A stretch of 64,000 bases of DNA from Flavobacteriaceae bacterium UBA7302 (GCA_002471825.1 DKQS01000007.1:434001-498000), one strand, 5' to 3'; counted from the stretch's first letter, positions 17,998 to 27,334 are shown. The notes: generated by a model not told the origin, from the sequence alone. Program-made: numbers and translations.

Positions 17998-18987
17998 CTA
18001 TGGTACTTCTATTTCGTTAATGATGGAATTGATGATATCTACTGAAGATACATTCTCAGCTTCAGCTTCGTAGGTAATTCCGATTCTATGTTGAAGCACG
18101 TCTGTTACCACAGCTCTTACGTCTTCCGGAATTACATACCCTCTTCTTTTGATGAAGGCATAACACTTTGCTGCTTTTGCCAAGTTGATACTACCCCTTG
18201 GAGATGCTCCGAAGCTGATCAACCCTTTCAATTGAGAAAGGTTGTACTTTTCTGGGTAACGCGTGGCAAAAATGATATCGAGAATGTATTTTTCTATTTT
18301 TTCATCCATATAAACCTCATTTACCGCCTCACGAGCCGTGTTGATTTGGTCTAAGGAAATCACCGCGTTGATTTTTGAGAAACTTTTGTTCAAGTTATTT
18401 CTCATGATGGTTTGCTCATCACTCAAGCTTGGATAATCAATCACAACCTTCAACATGAAACGGTCTACCTGCGCTTCAGGCAACGGATAAGTTCCTTCTT
18501 GTTCAACTGGGTTTTGTGTCGCCAAAACTAAGAAAGGTTCATCTAACTTGAATGTTTCGTCGCCAATGGTAATTTGACGCTCTTGCATGGCCTCTAGCAA
18601 TGCCGACTGTACTTTGGCTGGTGCTCTGTTGATCTCATCCGCAAGTACAAAGTTGGCGAAGATTGGTCCTTTTTTGATGGTAAAGTCGTTCTCCTTCACA
18701 TTGTAAATCATCGTACCAATAACATCCGCAGGAAGTAAATCTGGTGTAAACTGAATACGACTAAAGCTACCATGAACTGCGTTCGATAAGGTATTAATCG
18801 CCAAGGTTTTTGCTAATCCAGGAACCCCTTCTAGAAGGATGTGGCCGTTACCTAACAACCCGATTAACAAGCTTTCTATCATTTTCTTTTGTCCGACAAT
18901 GACTTTGTTCATTTCAAAAGTCAGAATGTCTACAAAAGCACTCTCTCTTTCAATTTTTTCGTTAATCGCTCTTACATCTACATTCAT
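17998..18987 (-). CDS. MoxR-family AAA+ ATPase
   Basis: 329 residues. Walker A is GVPGLAKT, Walker B is VLADEINRAPAK, and the sensor region LATQNPVEQEGTYPLPEAQ is typical of MoxR. It is a cytoplasmic chaperone-like ATPase expected to remodel or activate the VWA partners encoded downstream. First gene of the Bat operon; a -7 box lies 31 bp upstream. Confidence 0.94.
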   Translation of the reverse strand: MNVDVRAINEKIERESAFVDILTFEMNKVIVGQKKMIESLLIGLLGNGHILLEGVPGLAKTLAINTLSNAVHGSFSRIQFTPDLLPADVIGTMIYNVKENDFTIKKGPIFANFVLADEINRAPAKVQSALLEAMQERQITIGDETFKLDEPFLVLATQNPVEQEGTYPLPEAQVDRFMLKVVIDYPSLSDEQTIMRNNLNKSFSKINAVISLDQINTAREAVNEVYMDEKIEKYILDIIFATRYPEKYNLSQLKGLISFGASPRGSINLAKAAKCYAFIKRRGYVIPEDVRAVVTDVLQHRIGITYEAEAENVSSVDIINSIINEIEVP

Positions 18988-19018
18988 AGGTTAAATAATT
19001 GATTGTTAAAATTTTAAA

Positions 19019-19026
19019 CAAAGCTA
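19019..19026 (-). promoter_or_regulatory. -7 promoter box of the MoxR-Bat operon
   Basis: Minus-strand TAGCTTTG is an exact TAnnTTTG box, placed 31 bp upstream of the moxR ATG, so the leader would be about 25 nt. No convincing -33 TTTG at 19-22 bp was found. Confidence 0.5.
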
Positions 19027-19096
19027 CAATTTTAGCAAAATAAATTTGTTAAAGCAAGGTTAAACGTCATTCGTTTTTGCCAGTAATGACAAGGCT

Positions 19097-19861
19097 TTAA
19101 TCAAATTTTAAGAGTTCGAATTTTCCATTATTTAGAACTCCGTATTGGTACTGGGTGATCCAGTCGCCAAGATTGAAATAAGTACTGTTTTCTGAAAGTG
19201 GAATTTCAAGGGGTAGATGTCTGTGTCCAAACACAAAATAATCGTAATGTTCAGTTTCCAATTTACGTTTGCTGTATTGCACCAACCATTCCTTATCATT
19301 ACCTAAAAACTTGGCGTCTTCTTCGCCAGAAATGAGTTTGTTTTTTACGGAAAGATACTGGCCAAGTGAGACTCCTAGATCTGGGTGAAGCCATTTGAAT
19401 AACCATTGAAACAGCGGAAAGGTAAAGACCTTTTTCATTCGTTTGTAGCCTTTGTCATCGGGCCCTAAACCATCACCATGACCGATGAATAGTTTTTTAT
19501 TGTCAATTTGAAAAACCTCCGGATTGTGAAATACTTTCAAGTTAATTTCATTGGTCAGGTAGTCTTTCATCCATAAATCGTGATTGCCAACAAAGAAGTA
19601 AACCGGAATGCCACTATCGGTGATTTCAGCTAGTTTGCCGAGGACGCGAATGAATCCTTTTGGAACTACTTTTTTGTATTCAAACCAAAAATCAAACAAA
19701 TCACCCAGCAAGAAAATTGCTTCGGCGTCGTCTTTTATTTGATCCAACCAGGCAACAAATTTTTTCTCACGAGGTAGACTTTTTTCTGGAGTTGGAGCTC
19801 CTAAATGCTGATCGGAAGCAAAGTAGATTCGTTTGTTTTCGGATGTTTTTAATTCAATCAT
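19097..19861 (-). CDS. lpxH: UDP-2,3-diacylglucosamine diphosphatase (LpxH-type)
   Basis: 254 residues, a calcineurin-like metallophosphoesterase with all metal motifs: SDQHLG, GDLFDFW, GNHD, GHGDG and GHRH. LpxH removes UMP from UDP-diacylglucosamine to give lipid X in lipid A synthesis, at the inner membrane face. Length is slightly above the enterobacterial enzyme. Gap of 21 bp to the S41 protease gene upstream on the same strand. Confidence 0.88.
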   Translation of the reverse strand: MIELKTSENKRIYFASDQHLGAPTPEKSLPREKKFVAWLDQIKDDAEAIFLLGDLFDFWFEYKKVVPKGFIRVLGKLAEITDSGIPVYFFVGNHDLWMKDYLTNEINLKVFHNPEVFQIDNKKLFIGHGDGLGPDDKGYKRMKKVFTFPLFQWLFKWLHPDLGVSLGQYLSVKNKLISGEEDAKFLGNDKEWLVQYSKRKLETEHYDYFVFGHRHLPLEIPLSENSTYFNLGDWITQYQYGVLNNGKFELLKFD

Positions 19862-19882
19862 CCCTGCAAAGAAACAGTATTC

Positions 19883-21448
19883 CTATTTAGAATCCAACTC
19901 AAGGACCTTTTGCAGCATTTTATCGTCTTGATGAATGATGCGGTAGAAACCAACGTCGCCAAAAAGCACATTGGCTATGGAAGCTTTCAAGTACTTTTTG
20001 ATGTTGTACTGATTGCGAGTGCTAGGTCTTGCAATATCCTTTATGGATTGTAGGTAGGAGTCAAACACTTCTTCATCGGCATCAAATTCTGAAACGAAAT
20101 TGTCGACATTCCATTTTTTCATTTGATTTCGATTGTTATCAACATAATTGAAGGCAAAATTATTGATGGAATTGAAGTAATAATTGGCCATGTAAGAAGT
20201 GGTGTCAATGGGTACAAACACATCAGGAATAATACCTCCACCGCCGTAAACCGTTTTGCCCTTTGGTGTTTTGTATTGTAAGGAATCAACAAAGGGGATG
20301 CTGTCTTTGTTCAGCAATTCACCACTTCGTAATCGCTCTTGGTAATCTTGGTAATATTCCTTTTTATCTCCTTTCGTGTAAGGTTTCTGAATGGATCTTC
20401 CTGTAGGCGTATAATACCTTGCTGTGGTCAATCGAACCGCAGAGCCATCACCCAAATCCATTTCAATTTGTACCAATCCTTTGCCGAATGAACGCCTACC
20501 AACAATGGTTCCTTTGTCGTTGTCTTGAAGTGCTCCAGCTACAATTTCAGAGGCCGAAGCTGAGTTTTCGTCGATTAAAACATAGACATCTCCGTTTTCA
20601 AAAAGGCCTTTATCCGTCGCATAGGATCTTTCGGTAAATCCTTTGTTGTTTTTGGTGTACACCATCAAGGTGCGATCTTTCAAAAATTCATCTAGCATAT
20701 CGGTCGCCATGTCAATATATCCGCCTCCGTTTCCGCGTAAATCCAATACGAGGCTTTCCATGCCATTATTGATGAGGTTTCGCAAGGCTCTTCTAAATTC
20801 AGAATAGGTATTTCGAGCAAATCGGTCTACTTTGATATAGCCCAATTTGTCATTGATCATGTACGACAAATCAACACTTTTGATGTTCACCTTGTCTCTG
20901 GTTAGTTCTACTTGAAAAAGTGAATCGTTGGTTTTGCGATATACCTGAAGGTTCACCTTTGTGAATGGCTTCCCTTTTAGATATTTTGGGATGGCATTGC
21001 TGCTTAATCGTTTGCCGTGTAGCGTATCAGCATCAGCCATAAGGATCCGATCACCTGCTTTGATTCCCGCTTTGATACTAGGTCCGCCTTTGATGGGTTG
21101 AATCACCGTAATGCTATCGCGAATCATGCGGAATTGCACGCCGATTCCTACAAAATTTCCTTGGAGGTTTTCTTGAACCGCTTGTAAATTTTCTTTTGGA
21201 ATGTACACGGAGTGTGGGTCTAATTTCCCTAAGATTTGCGCAATGGCACCATCGAGTAATTCGTCCGTATCTACTTTGTCTACGTAATCACGCTCGATAA
21301 AGTTGATGAGACGTTTGATTTTTTGCTCTTGCGAAGCTCTTTTTTTGAGCGATAATGGTTTACTGCTTACTCCCGAAAAAGAAAATCCGATCAGCAGTCC
21401 GATGACCATCGCAATGGCAAAATATATGGGGAAATTATTTTTATTCAT
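19883..21448 (-). CDS. S41 C-terminal processing protease (CtpA-like)
   Basis: 521 residues: N-terminal membrane anchor (FAIAMVIGLLIGFSFSG), a PDZ domain (IQPIKGGPSIKAGIKAGDRI), and the S41 catalytic domain with LRGNGGG, NSASASEIVAGALQD (serine) and SFGKG (lysine). Acts in the periplasm on exported proteins or murein hydrolases. It overlaps the deaminase gene by 8 bp and so is in the same operon. Confidence 0.92.
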   Translation of the reverse strand: MNKNNFPIYFAIAMVIGLLIGFSFSGVSSKPLSLKKRASQEQKIKRLINFIERDYVDKVDTDELLDGAIAQILGKLDPHSVYIPKENLQAVQENLQGNFVGIGVQFRMIRDSITVIQPIKGGPSIKAGIKAGDRILMADADTLHGKRLSSNAIPKYLKGKPFTKVNLQVYRKTNDSLFQVELTRDKVNIKSVDLSYMINDKLGYIKVDRFARNTYSEFRRALRNLINNGMESLVLDLRGNGGGYIDMATDMLDEFLKDRTLMVYTKNNKGFTERSYATDKGLFENGDVYVLIDENSASASEIVAGALQDNDKGTIVGRRSFGKGLVQIEMDLGDGSAVRLTTARYYTPTGRSIQKPYTKGDKKEYYQDYQERLRSGELLNKDSIPFVDSLQYKTPKGKTVYGGGGIIPDVFVPIDTTSYMANYYFNSINNFAFNYVDNNRNQMKKWNVDNFVSEFDADEEVFDSYLQSIKDIARPSTRNQYNIKKYLKASIANVLFGDVGFYRIIHQDDKMLQKVLELDSK

Positions 21449-21866
21449 AGGGCAAATACGTTAGTTCAACACCAGCTTTCTTCAAAAAATCCAAACCAGA
21501 AGTATCTTTGTATGCATTGGCATATACCACTCGTTTAATGCCAGATTGATGAATTAGTTTGCTACAATCTTTGCATGGCGATAAGGTAATATACAAGGTT
21601 GCTCCTTCGCACGATTGTGTCGAAGAAGCCACTTTTAAGATGGCATTTGCTTCAGCGTGCAATACTTCCCATTTGGTCACCCCATTTTCATCTTCACAAC
21701 AATTATCAAAACCAGACGGCGTACCATTAAATCCGTCTGAAATGATCATGCGACCTTTTACAATTAAAGCACCAACCTGCTTGCGCTGGCAATGGGATAA
21801 TTTACCCCATTCGTAAGCCATTTTTAAGTAGGCACGGTCATATTTTAATTGCTTTTCAGTGGTCAT
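21441..21866 (-). CDS. dCMP deaminase / zinc-binding cytidine-deaminase family protein
   Basis: 141 residues with the zinc signature HAEANAI and PCKDC, and an extra CC/H segment (FDNCCEDENG) like the second metal site of ComEB-type dCMP deaminases. It would convert dCMP to dUMP for thymidylate synthesis. First gene of a probable operon with the S41 protease (8-bp overlap) and lpxH; the three products are functionally unrelated. Confidence 0.88.
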   Translation of the reverse strand: MTTEKQLKYDRAYLKMAYEWGKLSHCQRKQVGALIVKGRMIISDGFNGTPSGFDNCCEDENGVTKWEVLHAEANAILKVASSTQSCEGATLYITLSPCKDCSKLIHQSGIKRVVYANAYKDTSGLDFLKKAGVELTYLPYE

Positions 21867-21908
21867 TTAGCGAATGTAAAAAGTTTTACCCTATTCGGAG
21901 TTAATTTT

Positions 21909-22490
21909 TTACCAAAATACCCGTTCCATCATCATCTGAATGGCAAATCCGATTACAATCGAGGAAGTGACAATCACCCAATCGCGGTTGCCCACTCGAG
22001 CAAATGTTTTTAACAGATACCCCAACAAAAGAATTGAGATCACAATGATGATTTGCGCTAACTCGATGCCTAAGGCAAATTCGATCAAGGGCATGAGTTT
22101 GTCTTCCTCTTGACCAATCATGAGTCGGAAGTAATTCGAGAATCCGAGACCGTGAATCAGTCCGAACAAACCGGAGAATAACAGGTTCACCTTGTTTGAT
22201 TTTTCGGCAATTTCTTTGGTATTGATAACATTCACAACCGCGGTGATAAATATGGTCAAGGGAATTAAAAACTCTACCACATCAACGGGAACTTTCACTA
22301 TAGAGTAGGCCGATAAGGCTAAGGTTAGTGAATGTCCGATGGTGAAGAAGGTCACCAACCAAAGTACTTTTTTCCATTCAGTTTCTTTGAACACAACAGC
22401 CAATACAATCAAAAACAGAATATGGTCGTAGGCTGAGAAATCCAACACGTGGTTAAGACCCATCTTAAAGTACAAGATAAAATCATCCAT
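21909..22490 (-). CDS. HupE/UreJ-family membrane protein
   Basis: 193 residues, about six transmembrane helices. The family histidines are visible in HVLDFSAYDHILFL and in SGLFGLIHGLGFS. HupE/UreJ proteins are nickel/cobalt permease-like; no urease or hydrogenase gene is near, so the metal and role are uncertain. It is separated from the deaminase gene by a 42-bp gap. Confidence 0.82.
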   Translation of the reverse strand: MDDFILYFKMGLNHVLDFSAYDHILFLIVLAVVFKETEWKKVLWLVTFFTIGHSLTLALSAYSIVKVPVDVVEFLIPLTIFITAVVNVINTKEIAEKSNKVNLLFSGLFGLIHGLGFSNYFRLMIGQEEDKLMPLIEFALGIELAQIIIVISILLLGYLLKTFARVGNRDWVIVTSSIVIGFAIQMMMERVFW

Positions 22491-22632
22491 AAGAGCAAAA
22501 AGGTATTTGTAAGATTATCGACGTCAAAACAACGACTAATTTTTAAGTTTTAGCGTTAAGGATTGTTTAATTTTCAATAACCTAATAATTCAATGAATTA
22601 GTGATTTAATGATGATTGAGTTCTACAAGATA

Positions 22633-22655
22633 CATCCTTCGACAGGCTCAGGATG
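22633..22655. repeat. Short palindromic repeat remnant
   Basis: CATCC and GGATG flank TTCGACAGGCTCA. From memory this resembles an interspersed sequence (CTTCGACAGGCTCAGGATGA) that recurs in many flavobacterial genomes; that recall cannot be checked here. Only this copy is present in the window. Confidence 0.45.
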
Positions 22656-22699
22656 ACGAACATTACAAATTATGAATAACTTACTCATTGATGACCTTC

Positions 22700-22801
22700 T
22701 GTCACATCGAGTTATTTTTATGACTCAAGGAAGAAAAATTGTATCGAGATGCAATTCGTTCTCGATACACTTTGGACCGCTCGAAAGCACTCGAACTGAC
22801 A
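22700..22801. repeat. Nested inverted repeat of about 100 bp, MITE/REP-like
   Basis: The outer arms TGTCACATCGAGT (22700-22712) and ACTCGAACTGACA (22789-22801) match as reverse complements at 11 of 13 positions. Inside lies a perfect 9-bp palindrome, GTATCGAGA (22741-22749) with TCTCGATAC (22760-22768). The layout suggests a degenerate non-autonomous palindromic element. Confidence 0.5.
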
Positions 22802-22887
22802 AATAGAGATTAAATTGTTTTTGCCAGCTAGTGGAGAGATTATTTTTAACAAAAAACCGTATTTTTAGAAAACACTAACCAAAGCAT

Positions 22888-23139
22888 ATGAAAAACGAAG
22901 AAAAGTCTGCAGAAAGATTGCGAGGAGAGATTAAGGTAATCAGATTCATTACCATCCTACTGGTGGTTGTTTTATTGGCGCTAGCCATTACCTGTATTGT
23001 GGGTATTCTTACCAAGGAAGAGAATAAGACGGCAACGGTTTTATTGGTTGTTCCTCTAGCGTTGTCTCCTATTATCTTTTTGAATTTGAACATTCTCAAG
23101 ACTTTGAAGAAAGCCTTGGAAAAGAAAGAACAAGGTTGA
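22888..23139 (+). CDS. Small two-helix membrane protein
   Basis: 83 residues: a charged N-terminus, two hydrophobic helices (FITILLVVVLLALAITCIVG and ATVLLVVPLALSPIIFL), and a lysine-rich C-terminus. No family recognised. It is 26 bp upstream of the GH53 galactanase gene on the same strand, so co-transcription is possible. Confidence 0.65.
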   Translation: MKNEEKSAERLRGEIKVIRFITILLVVVLLALAITCIVGILTKEENKTATVLLVVPLALSPIIFLNLNILKTLKKALEKKEQG

Positions 23140-23165
23140 TTTAGAACTAAAATTTAAAGTCACTG

Positions 23166-25199
23166 GTGCAAAGGAAAAGTAACTTCAGGTATTCTTTTTT
23201 AATCCTCTTTTTGAGTTTTCAATTTCAACAAACCACTGGACAAATTGTGAAAGGTGCTGATGTGGGATGGTTGAGCTACTTTGAGGACAATTTGAATATT
23301 ACCTATGTAAATGATCAAGGGCAAACCCAAGACGCACTGCAAATCTTGAAAGATCACGAAATGAGCGCCATTCGGTTGCGTGCCTTTGTAAATCCGACGC
23401 TCCAAAACATTGGGAATGTAACTACCCAAGATGTTGTTCAAACAGCAGTTCGTGCTAAGAATTTAGGGATGGATGTGATGATTACCATTCATTACTCCGA
23501 TGTTTGGGCAGATCCGGGAAGTCAACACAAACCAGTGGCCTGGGAAAATTTATCCTTCAACGACTTGGCACAAGCGGTCTATGATTACACCTACGGATTG
23601 ATGGACGCCCTTCTAAATGCTGGAGTCACACCGAAATGGGTACAGGTTGGAAACGAAACCAATCCAGGGTTTTTATGGGAGGATGGACGTTTGAGTTCCA
23701 ATGATAATTTTGCCAACATGTCCAACTATGTGACCTTGTCCAACAAAGGATATGATGCCATCAAAGCAAGATCATCGTCCACGAAAGTTATTACGCATTT
23801 ATCAAGCGGGAATAGTACTTCGTTCTACCAACAATTTTTTGATGCTTTTTATGCCGCTGGAGGGAAAAACGACATCATTGGTGCTTCTTTTTATCCACGT
23901 TGGAATGGATCCGATATACAAGCTGTAGAAGCTAATTTGAACAATTTGGTTACGCGTTACGATAAAGACGTCATGATTTGTGAGATTGGTCATTTGGAAG
24001 GCGAACGAGAGGTTACCTACAACCTGCTTGTGGATGCGATTGACGCGGTAGAGGCGATTCCGAATAACCGAGGATTGGGTGTTTTTTATTGGGAACCCAT
24101 TTCACATACTTCTATCAATGGATACGAACAAGGATTGGCCGAGCCAATTGATGAGAAAGAATATCAATTTTCGTGGGCCTTAGACGGATTCCTGTCCAGT
24201 GCGCAAAATTGTACCGAAACTGCGTTTGTCTCAAGTGTGAAAGTGGATGATGGTAGTTGGGAAGAAATCACAGCGATTGTTGGATATTTAGGCGGAAAAG
24301 TTCAAATCAAGCCATCGGCTGGTATCGGCGGTACTTGGAAATGGAGAGGGCCGAACGGATTTCGATCTACCGATAGTGAAATTGAACTGACTGATCTTCA
24401 AGCTAGTGATGCGGGAACCTATAGAGTAACCTACACACCTACTTCTGGTTGTCCTGCTGATTTGGAATTTATCCTTCAAGTATTGCAAGCCGGACAAATC
24501 TTTGTAGACAATTCAGGATTTGAAGACGGCGTTGTGGCTCCCTGGGCAGGTGTTGGAAACTTTGGAGTGGATACCGATTTGATCAATTCTGGAACCTATT
24601 CGGGTTGGTTTGGTGGTGGTGTTTCTGAACTTAGTCAGACACTATCAGGTTTGAAACCGAATACTAGTTATCAATATGCTTGCTACATTCGAAATTGGTC
24701 TGGAGATAGTGGTGTCGTTACCGTAGGAGTAAAAGATTTTGGAGGCACGGAGGTTACAACTACAGTTGGTATGACGGGTAATAATGGTAATGATTTTGAG
24801 CTAGCCAAGGTAACTTTTACCACCGGGAATTCAGCAAACACTGCAGTGATTTATGCATCCACAACGAATAGCCAGACCTGGGGAAAAATTGATGATGCCT
24901 CTGTTTTTGAAACGGCAGCACTATCGGTGACGAGCAATACGATTGATGATGTGATTTCTTTTCAGATGTATCCGAATCCGGCTACGAATAAAATCACTAT
25001 CATTCCTCCGGAACAGACAACAACATTTGGGCTTCAATTATTTACCATTCGGGGGAAGTCCGTTTTTAAAGGCAGCTATGATGTCAGCACTCAAAGAAAA
25101 ATTACGATTTCTGTTGGTCAATTGGTCCCTGGGACTTACTTTGTAAAACTATCCGAAGCAAACTCCATTCCTAGGTATCAGAAACTCATCATTGACTAG
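23166..25199 (+). CDS. T9SS-exported GH53 endo-beta-1,4-galactanase
   Basis: 677 residues. Signal peptide to about 25; GH53 barrel at ~27-340 with KGADVGWLSYFE, MITIHYSDVWADP, WVQVGNETN (acid/base E164) and ICEIG (nucleophile E273); an Ig-like domain at ~355-440; a jelly-roll carbohydrate-binding-like domain at ~445-590; and a Por-type sorting tail at ~600-677 (MYPNPATNKITI). GH53 enzymes cut beta-1,4-galactan of pectin or arabinogalactan I. The start must be GTG at 23166 (or CTG just before): an in-frame stop at 23148 is followed by no ATG before the signal peptide. No SusC/D pair is adjacent. Confidence 0.9.
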   Translation: MQRKSNFRYSFLILFLSFQFQQTTGQIVKGADVGWLSYFEDNLNITYVNDQGQTQDALQILKDHEMSAIRLRAFVNPTLQNIGNVTTQDVVQTAVRAKNLGMDVMITIHYSDVWADPGSQHKPVAWENLSFNDLAQAVYDYTYGLMDALLNAGVTPKWVQVGNETNPGFLWEDGRLSSNDNFANMSNYVTLSNKGYDAIKARSSSTKVITHLSSGNSTSFYQQFFDAFYAAGGKNDIIGASFYPRWNGSDIQAVEANLNNLVTRYDKDVMICEIGHLEGEREVTYNLLVDAIDAVEAIPNNRGLGVFYWEPISHTSINGYEQGLAEPIDEKEYQFSWALDGFLSSAQNCTETAFVSSVKVDDGSWEEITAIVGYLGGKVQIKPSAGIGGTWKWRGPNGFRSTDSEIELTDLQASDAGTYRVTYTPTSGCPADLEFILQVLQAGQIFVDNSGFEDGVVAPWAGVGNFGVDTDLINSGTYSGWFGGGVSELSQTLSGLKPNTSYQYACYIRNWSGDSGVVTVGVKDFGGTEVTTTVGMTGNNGNDFELAKVTFTTGNSANTAVIYASTTNSQTWGKIDDASVFETAALSVTSNTIDDVISFQMYPNPATNKITIIPPEQTTTFGLQLFTIRGKSVFKGSYDVSTQRKITISVGQLVPGTYFVKLSEANSIPRYQKLIID

Positions 25200-25285
25200 G
25201 CTGAGTCCTAAAGACTCAATAGAACTGGTTAATTTTCTTTACTTTTATAAAAGTTCATCAATCATAAATATCCGAATACTTACCA

Positions 25286-25780
25286 ATGGAAAGGAGTAAA
25301 ACTAGAAAGTACTTATTGCCCGGACTCATTTTATCAGTAGTGTTGATATGGGCTTTATCCGCCGTGTTTACCATGATATTTCTTGATGAATGGTCCGATC
25401 GTGGAACCTTCGGGGATTTGTTCGGTGCTGTAAATGCGTTGTTCTCTGCTTTAGCCTTTGCCATATTGATTTACACCATCGTACTCCAACGGGAAGAAAT
25501 CAAACAAAATCGCGAAGAGATTGTATTAAACCGAAAGGAGTTAGAAAAGAGCGGGAAACTACAACGCAAAGCGCAGGAGGTATTGATTGAACAAGTGCAT
25601 CAAACCCATTTAAGTGCAAAAATGAACGCCATGCGGATTTTAGTCGATTACTATAACCATCAAATCAACAACCCAAAAAACTCGGATGAAATCATTGAAA
25701 AGGCACGATTGAAACGAAAGGAAATTATTATGCAAATCGATAGTCTGATTGACGGATTAAATGACTCACATGTCGAGTAA
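25286..25780 (+). CDS. Two-helix membrane protein with cytoplasmic coiled coil
   Basis: 164 residues. Two hydrophobic helices (LLPGLILSVVLIWALSAVF and AVNALFSALAFAILIYTIVL) flank the motif RGTFGDLFGAVNALFS, then a charged coiled coil (EEIKQNREEIVLNRKELEK). The same head (GxFGDxFGxxNxLFS, two helices, coiled coil) occurs in a widespread family of unknown function and in proteins annotated as putative phage abortive-infection proteins; the link to defence is unproven. Confidence 0.7.
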   Translation: MERSKTRKYLLPGLILSVVLIWALSAVFTMIFLDEWSDRGTFGDLFGAVNALFSALAFAILIYTIVLQREEIKQNREEIVLNRKELEKSGKLQRKAQEVLIEQVHQTHLSAKMNAMRILVDYYNHQINNPKNSDEIIEKARLKRKEIIMQIDSLIDGLNDSHVE

Positions 25781-25857
25781 ACCACTTGCCAAATAAAAAA
25801 GTGACTTTTTCATATTCATCCGCTATATTTACATTTTACTAATCCATAAATTCTTCC

Positions 25858-26400
25858 ATGGCTCATTTAGAACAGTTGATAGTGCAATTACAACAAAAAG
25901 ATGTCAATGCTTTTGAAAAGTTGCATCAAATGTATGCTGAGAATATTCGCGGTGCGATTAACGTAATTGTTCAAAATGAAGAAGTAGCCAAAGAAATTTG
26001 CCAAGATGTTTTTTTAATTGTTTGGCAGAAAGCAGAGACCTATAATGCCTCAAAGGGTCGATTTTTTACGTGGTTGCTTAATATCGCTCGGAACAAAGCC
26101 ATTGATTTTACGAGGTCTAGGAATTATAAGGAACAAAAAAAGAACCAATCGCTAGATTTCTTCGTAAATATCTATGAAGAGTCAGAAGATCAGAATGCAA
26201 AGGAGCAAAAATACCGTGGCTTGAAACAAATGTTGCAATCACTAAAAAAGAAGTGCGTTGAACTTCTAGAAGCTTTGTATTTTAAGGGGTACACTCAGGT
26301 TGATGCATCTGAAATGCTTTCCATTCCTTTAGGAACGGTAAAGAGTAGAAATAGAAATTGTTTGAAGGAACTTAGAAAACATATGAATCATGGCGAATAA
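25858..26400 (+). CDS. ECF-type RNA polymerase sigma factor
   Basis: 180 residues. Sigma region 2 is seen in ICQDVFLIVWQKAETY and FFTWLLNIARNKAIDF, region 4 in KGYTQVDASEMLSIP and GTVKSRNRNCLKELR. It resembles the SigK-like group. The 3' end overlaps the anti-sigma gene by 11 bp, the usual coupling of an ECF factor with its inhibitor. Confidence 0.92.
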   Translation: MAHLEQLIVQLQQKDVNAFEKLHQMYAENIRGAINVIVQNEEVAKEICQDVFLIVWQKAETYNASKGRFFTWLLNIARNKAIDFTRSRNYKEQKKNQSLDFFVNIYEESEDQNAKEQKYRGLKQMLQSLKKKCVELLEALYFKGYTQVDASEMLSIPLGTVKSRNRNCLKELRKHMNHGE

Positions 26401-27205
26401 AGACTTAATCGAGTCAGGTGAGTTAGAGTTTTACGTTGCAGGTTTGCTTTCTGAGGACCGCATGCTCGAAATTTCAAAACTTGTTGGGCAAGATGAGAAC
26501 GTTCGGAAGGAAGTAGAACAGATTGAAGCTGTGGTTATGCGATTGGCCAAAGAATCCAATAGCACAGATGATGAAGATTTTGTGGATCTTCTAAAGAAGA
26601 TCGTTACTGATCGAGTACCCAAGGAAGGGAAGGTAATACCCTTAAAACAAGAAGATACATCTAAGAAAACAATTGATTTTAAAGCCTTATCTGGATGGGC
26701 GGCCGCCATTTTACTTTTAATTTTTGTGGGGCTTCAATTTCAAAATAATCAAACCTTGCAATCGGATCTGACGGCTAGCATGGAGGCCAAAGCCGAACTA
26801 GAATCGCGATTAGAAACACAGAACTTTTCTTTGACCCTCAAAGAGAATATGATCGCCTCGATAACTTCAGAAAATACTAAAGTGATTCAGCTTGCCGGAC
26901 AAAAGATATCCCCTACATCCAACGTTAAAGTTTTTTGGGATACCGAAAATAATCGAGTAGTGCTCGACACCAAAAACTTACCAAAGGCTCCAGAAGGGAT
27001 GGTTTATCAATTATGGTCATTAAAAATGACTCCCCTTACACCTACGAGTTTAGGTTTGTTAGAGGATAAAGAAAGTCAGCAGAACTTATTTTTATTGGAT
27101 AACAAAAATCTTTCTGAAGGCTTTGGAATTACTCTAGAACCTGCAGGAGGTAGCAAAACACCTACGCTTGAAAAACTTTATGTGTTGGGTGTAGTAGCGT
27201 CTTAA
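26390..27205 (+). CDS. Membrane anti-sigma factor (RskA-like)
   Basis: 271 residues: N-terminal cytoplasmic helical domain, one transmembrane helix at ~103-120 (LSGWAAAILLLIFVGLQF), a short coiled coil, and a periplasmic RskA C-terminal domain with VKVFWDTENNRVVLDTKNL and GMVYQLWSLK. It would hold the co-encoded sigma factor inactive until regulated proteolysis or a redox signal. Overlaps the sigma gene by 11 bp. Confidence 0.88.
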   Translation: MANKDLIESGELEFYVAGLLSEDRMLEISKLVGQDENVRKEVEQIEAVVMRLAKESNSTDDEDFVDLLKKIVTDRVPKEGKVIPLKQEDTSKKTIDFKALSGWAAAILLLIFVGLQFQNNQTLQSDLTASMEAKAELESRLETQNFSLTLKENMIASITSENTKVIQLAGQKISPTSNVKVFWDTENNRVVLDTKNLPKAPEGMVYQLWSLKMTPLTPTSLGLLEDKESQQNLFLLDNKNLSEGFGITLEPAGGSKTPTLEKLYVLGVVAS

Positions 27206-27244
27206 CATCTTTATTTTTAGTCTTTTATACTTTTAAAACACTTG

Positions 27245-27276
27245 TTTTTGAAAAAAAGTAAGATTTTTTTCAAAAA
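27245..27276. repeat. Perfect 13-bp A/T palindrome upstream of the CHRD lipoprotein
   Basis: TTTTTGAAAAAAA (27245-27257) and TTTTTTTCAAAAA (27264-27276) are exact reverse complements around GTAAGA. It lies 39 bp after the anti-sigma stop and 58 bp before the CHRD start. It could end the sigma/anti-sigma message or be an operator for the CHRD gene. Confidence 0.55.
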
Positions 27277-27334
27277 AAAATGAACCTTTTGAAAAGTGCT
27301 TCGTAGATAAGGTAAATAACAAATACATTATCTT

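Larger units (their letters stand above)
22491..22887. other. 397-bp non-coding region with degenerate repeats
   Basis: No gene is visible. The region holds the two palindromic repeat remnants described separately (22633-22655 and 22700-22801) and otherwise AT-rich sequence. Both neighbouring genes read away from it, so it also contains their promoters, but I could not place them with confidence. Confidence 0.5.

Noticed and set aside
22491..22887. Insertion sequence in the 397-bp gap
   Set aside because: There is no transposase frame or target-site duplication, only short palindromic remnants.
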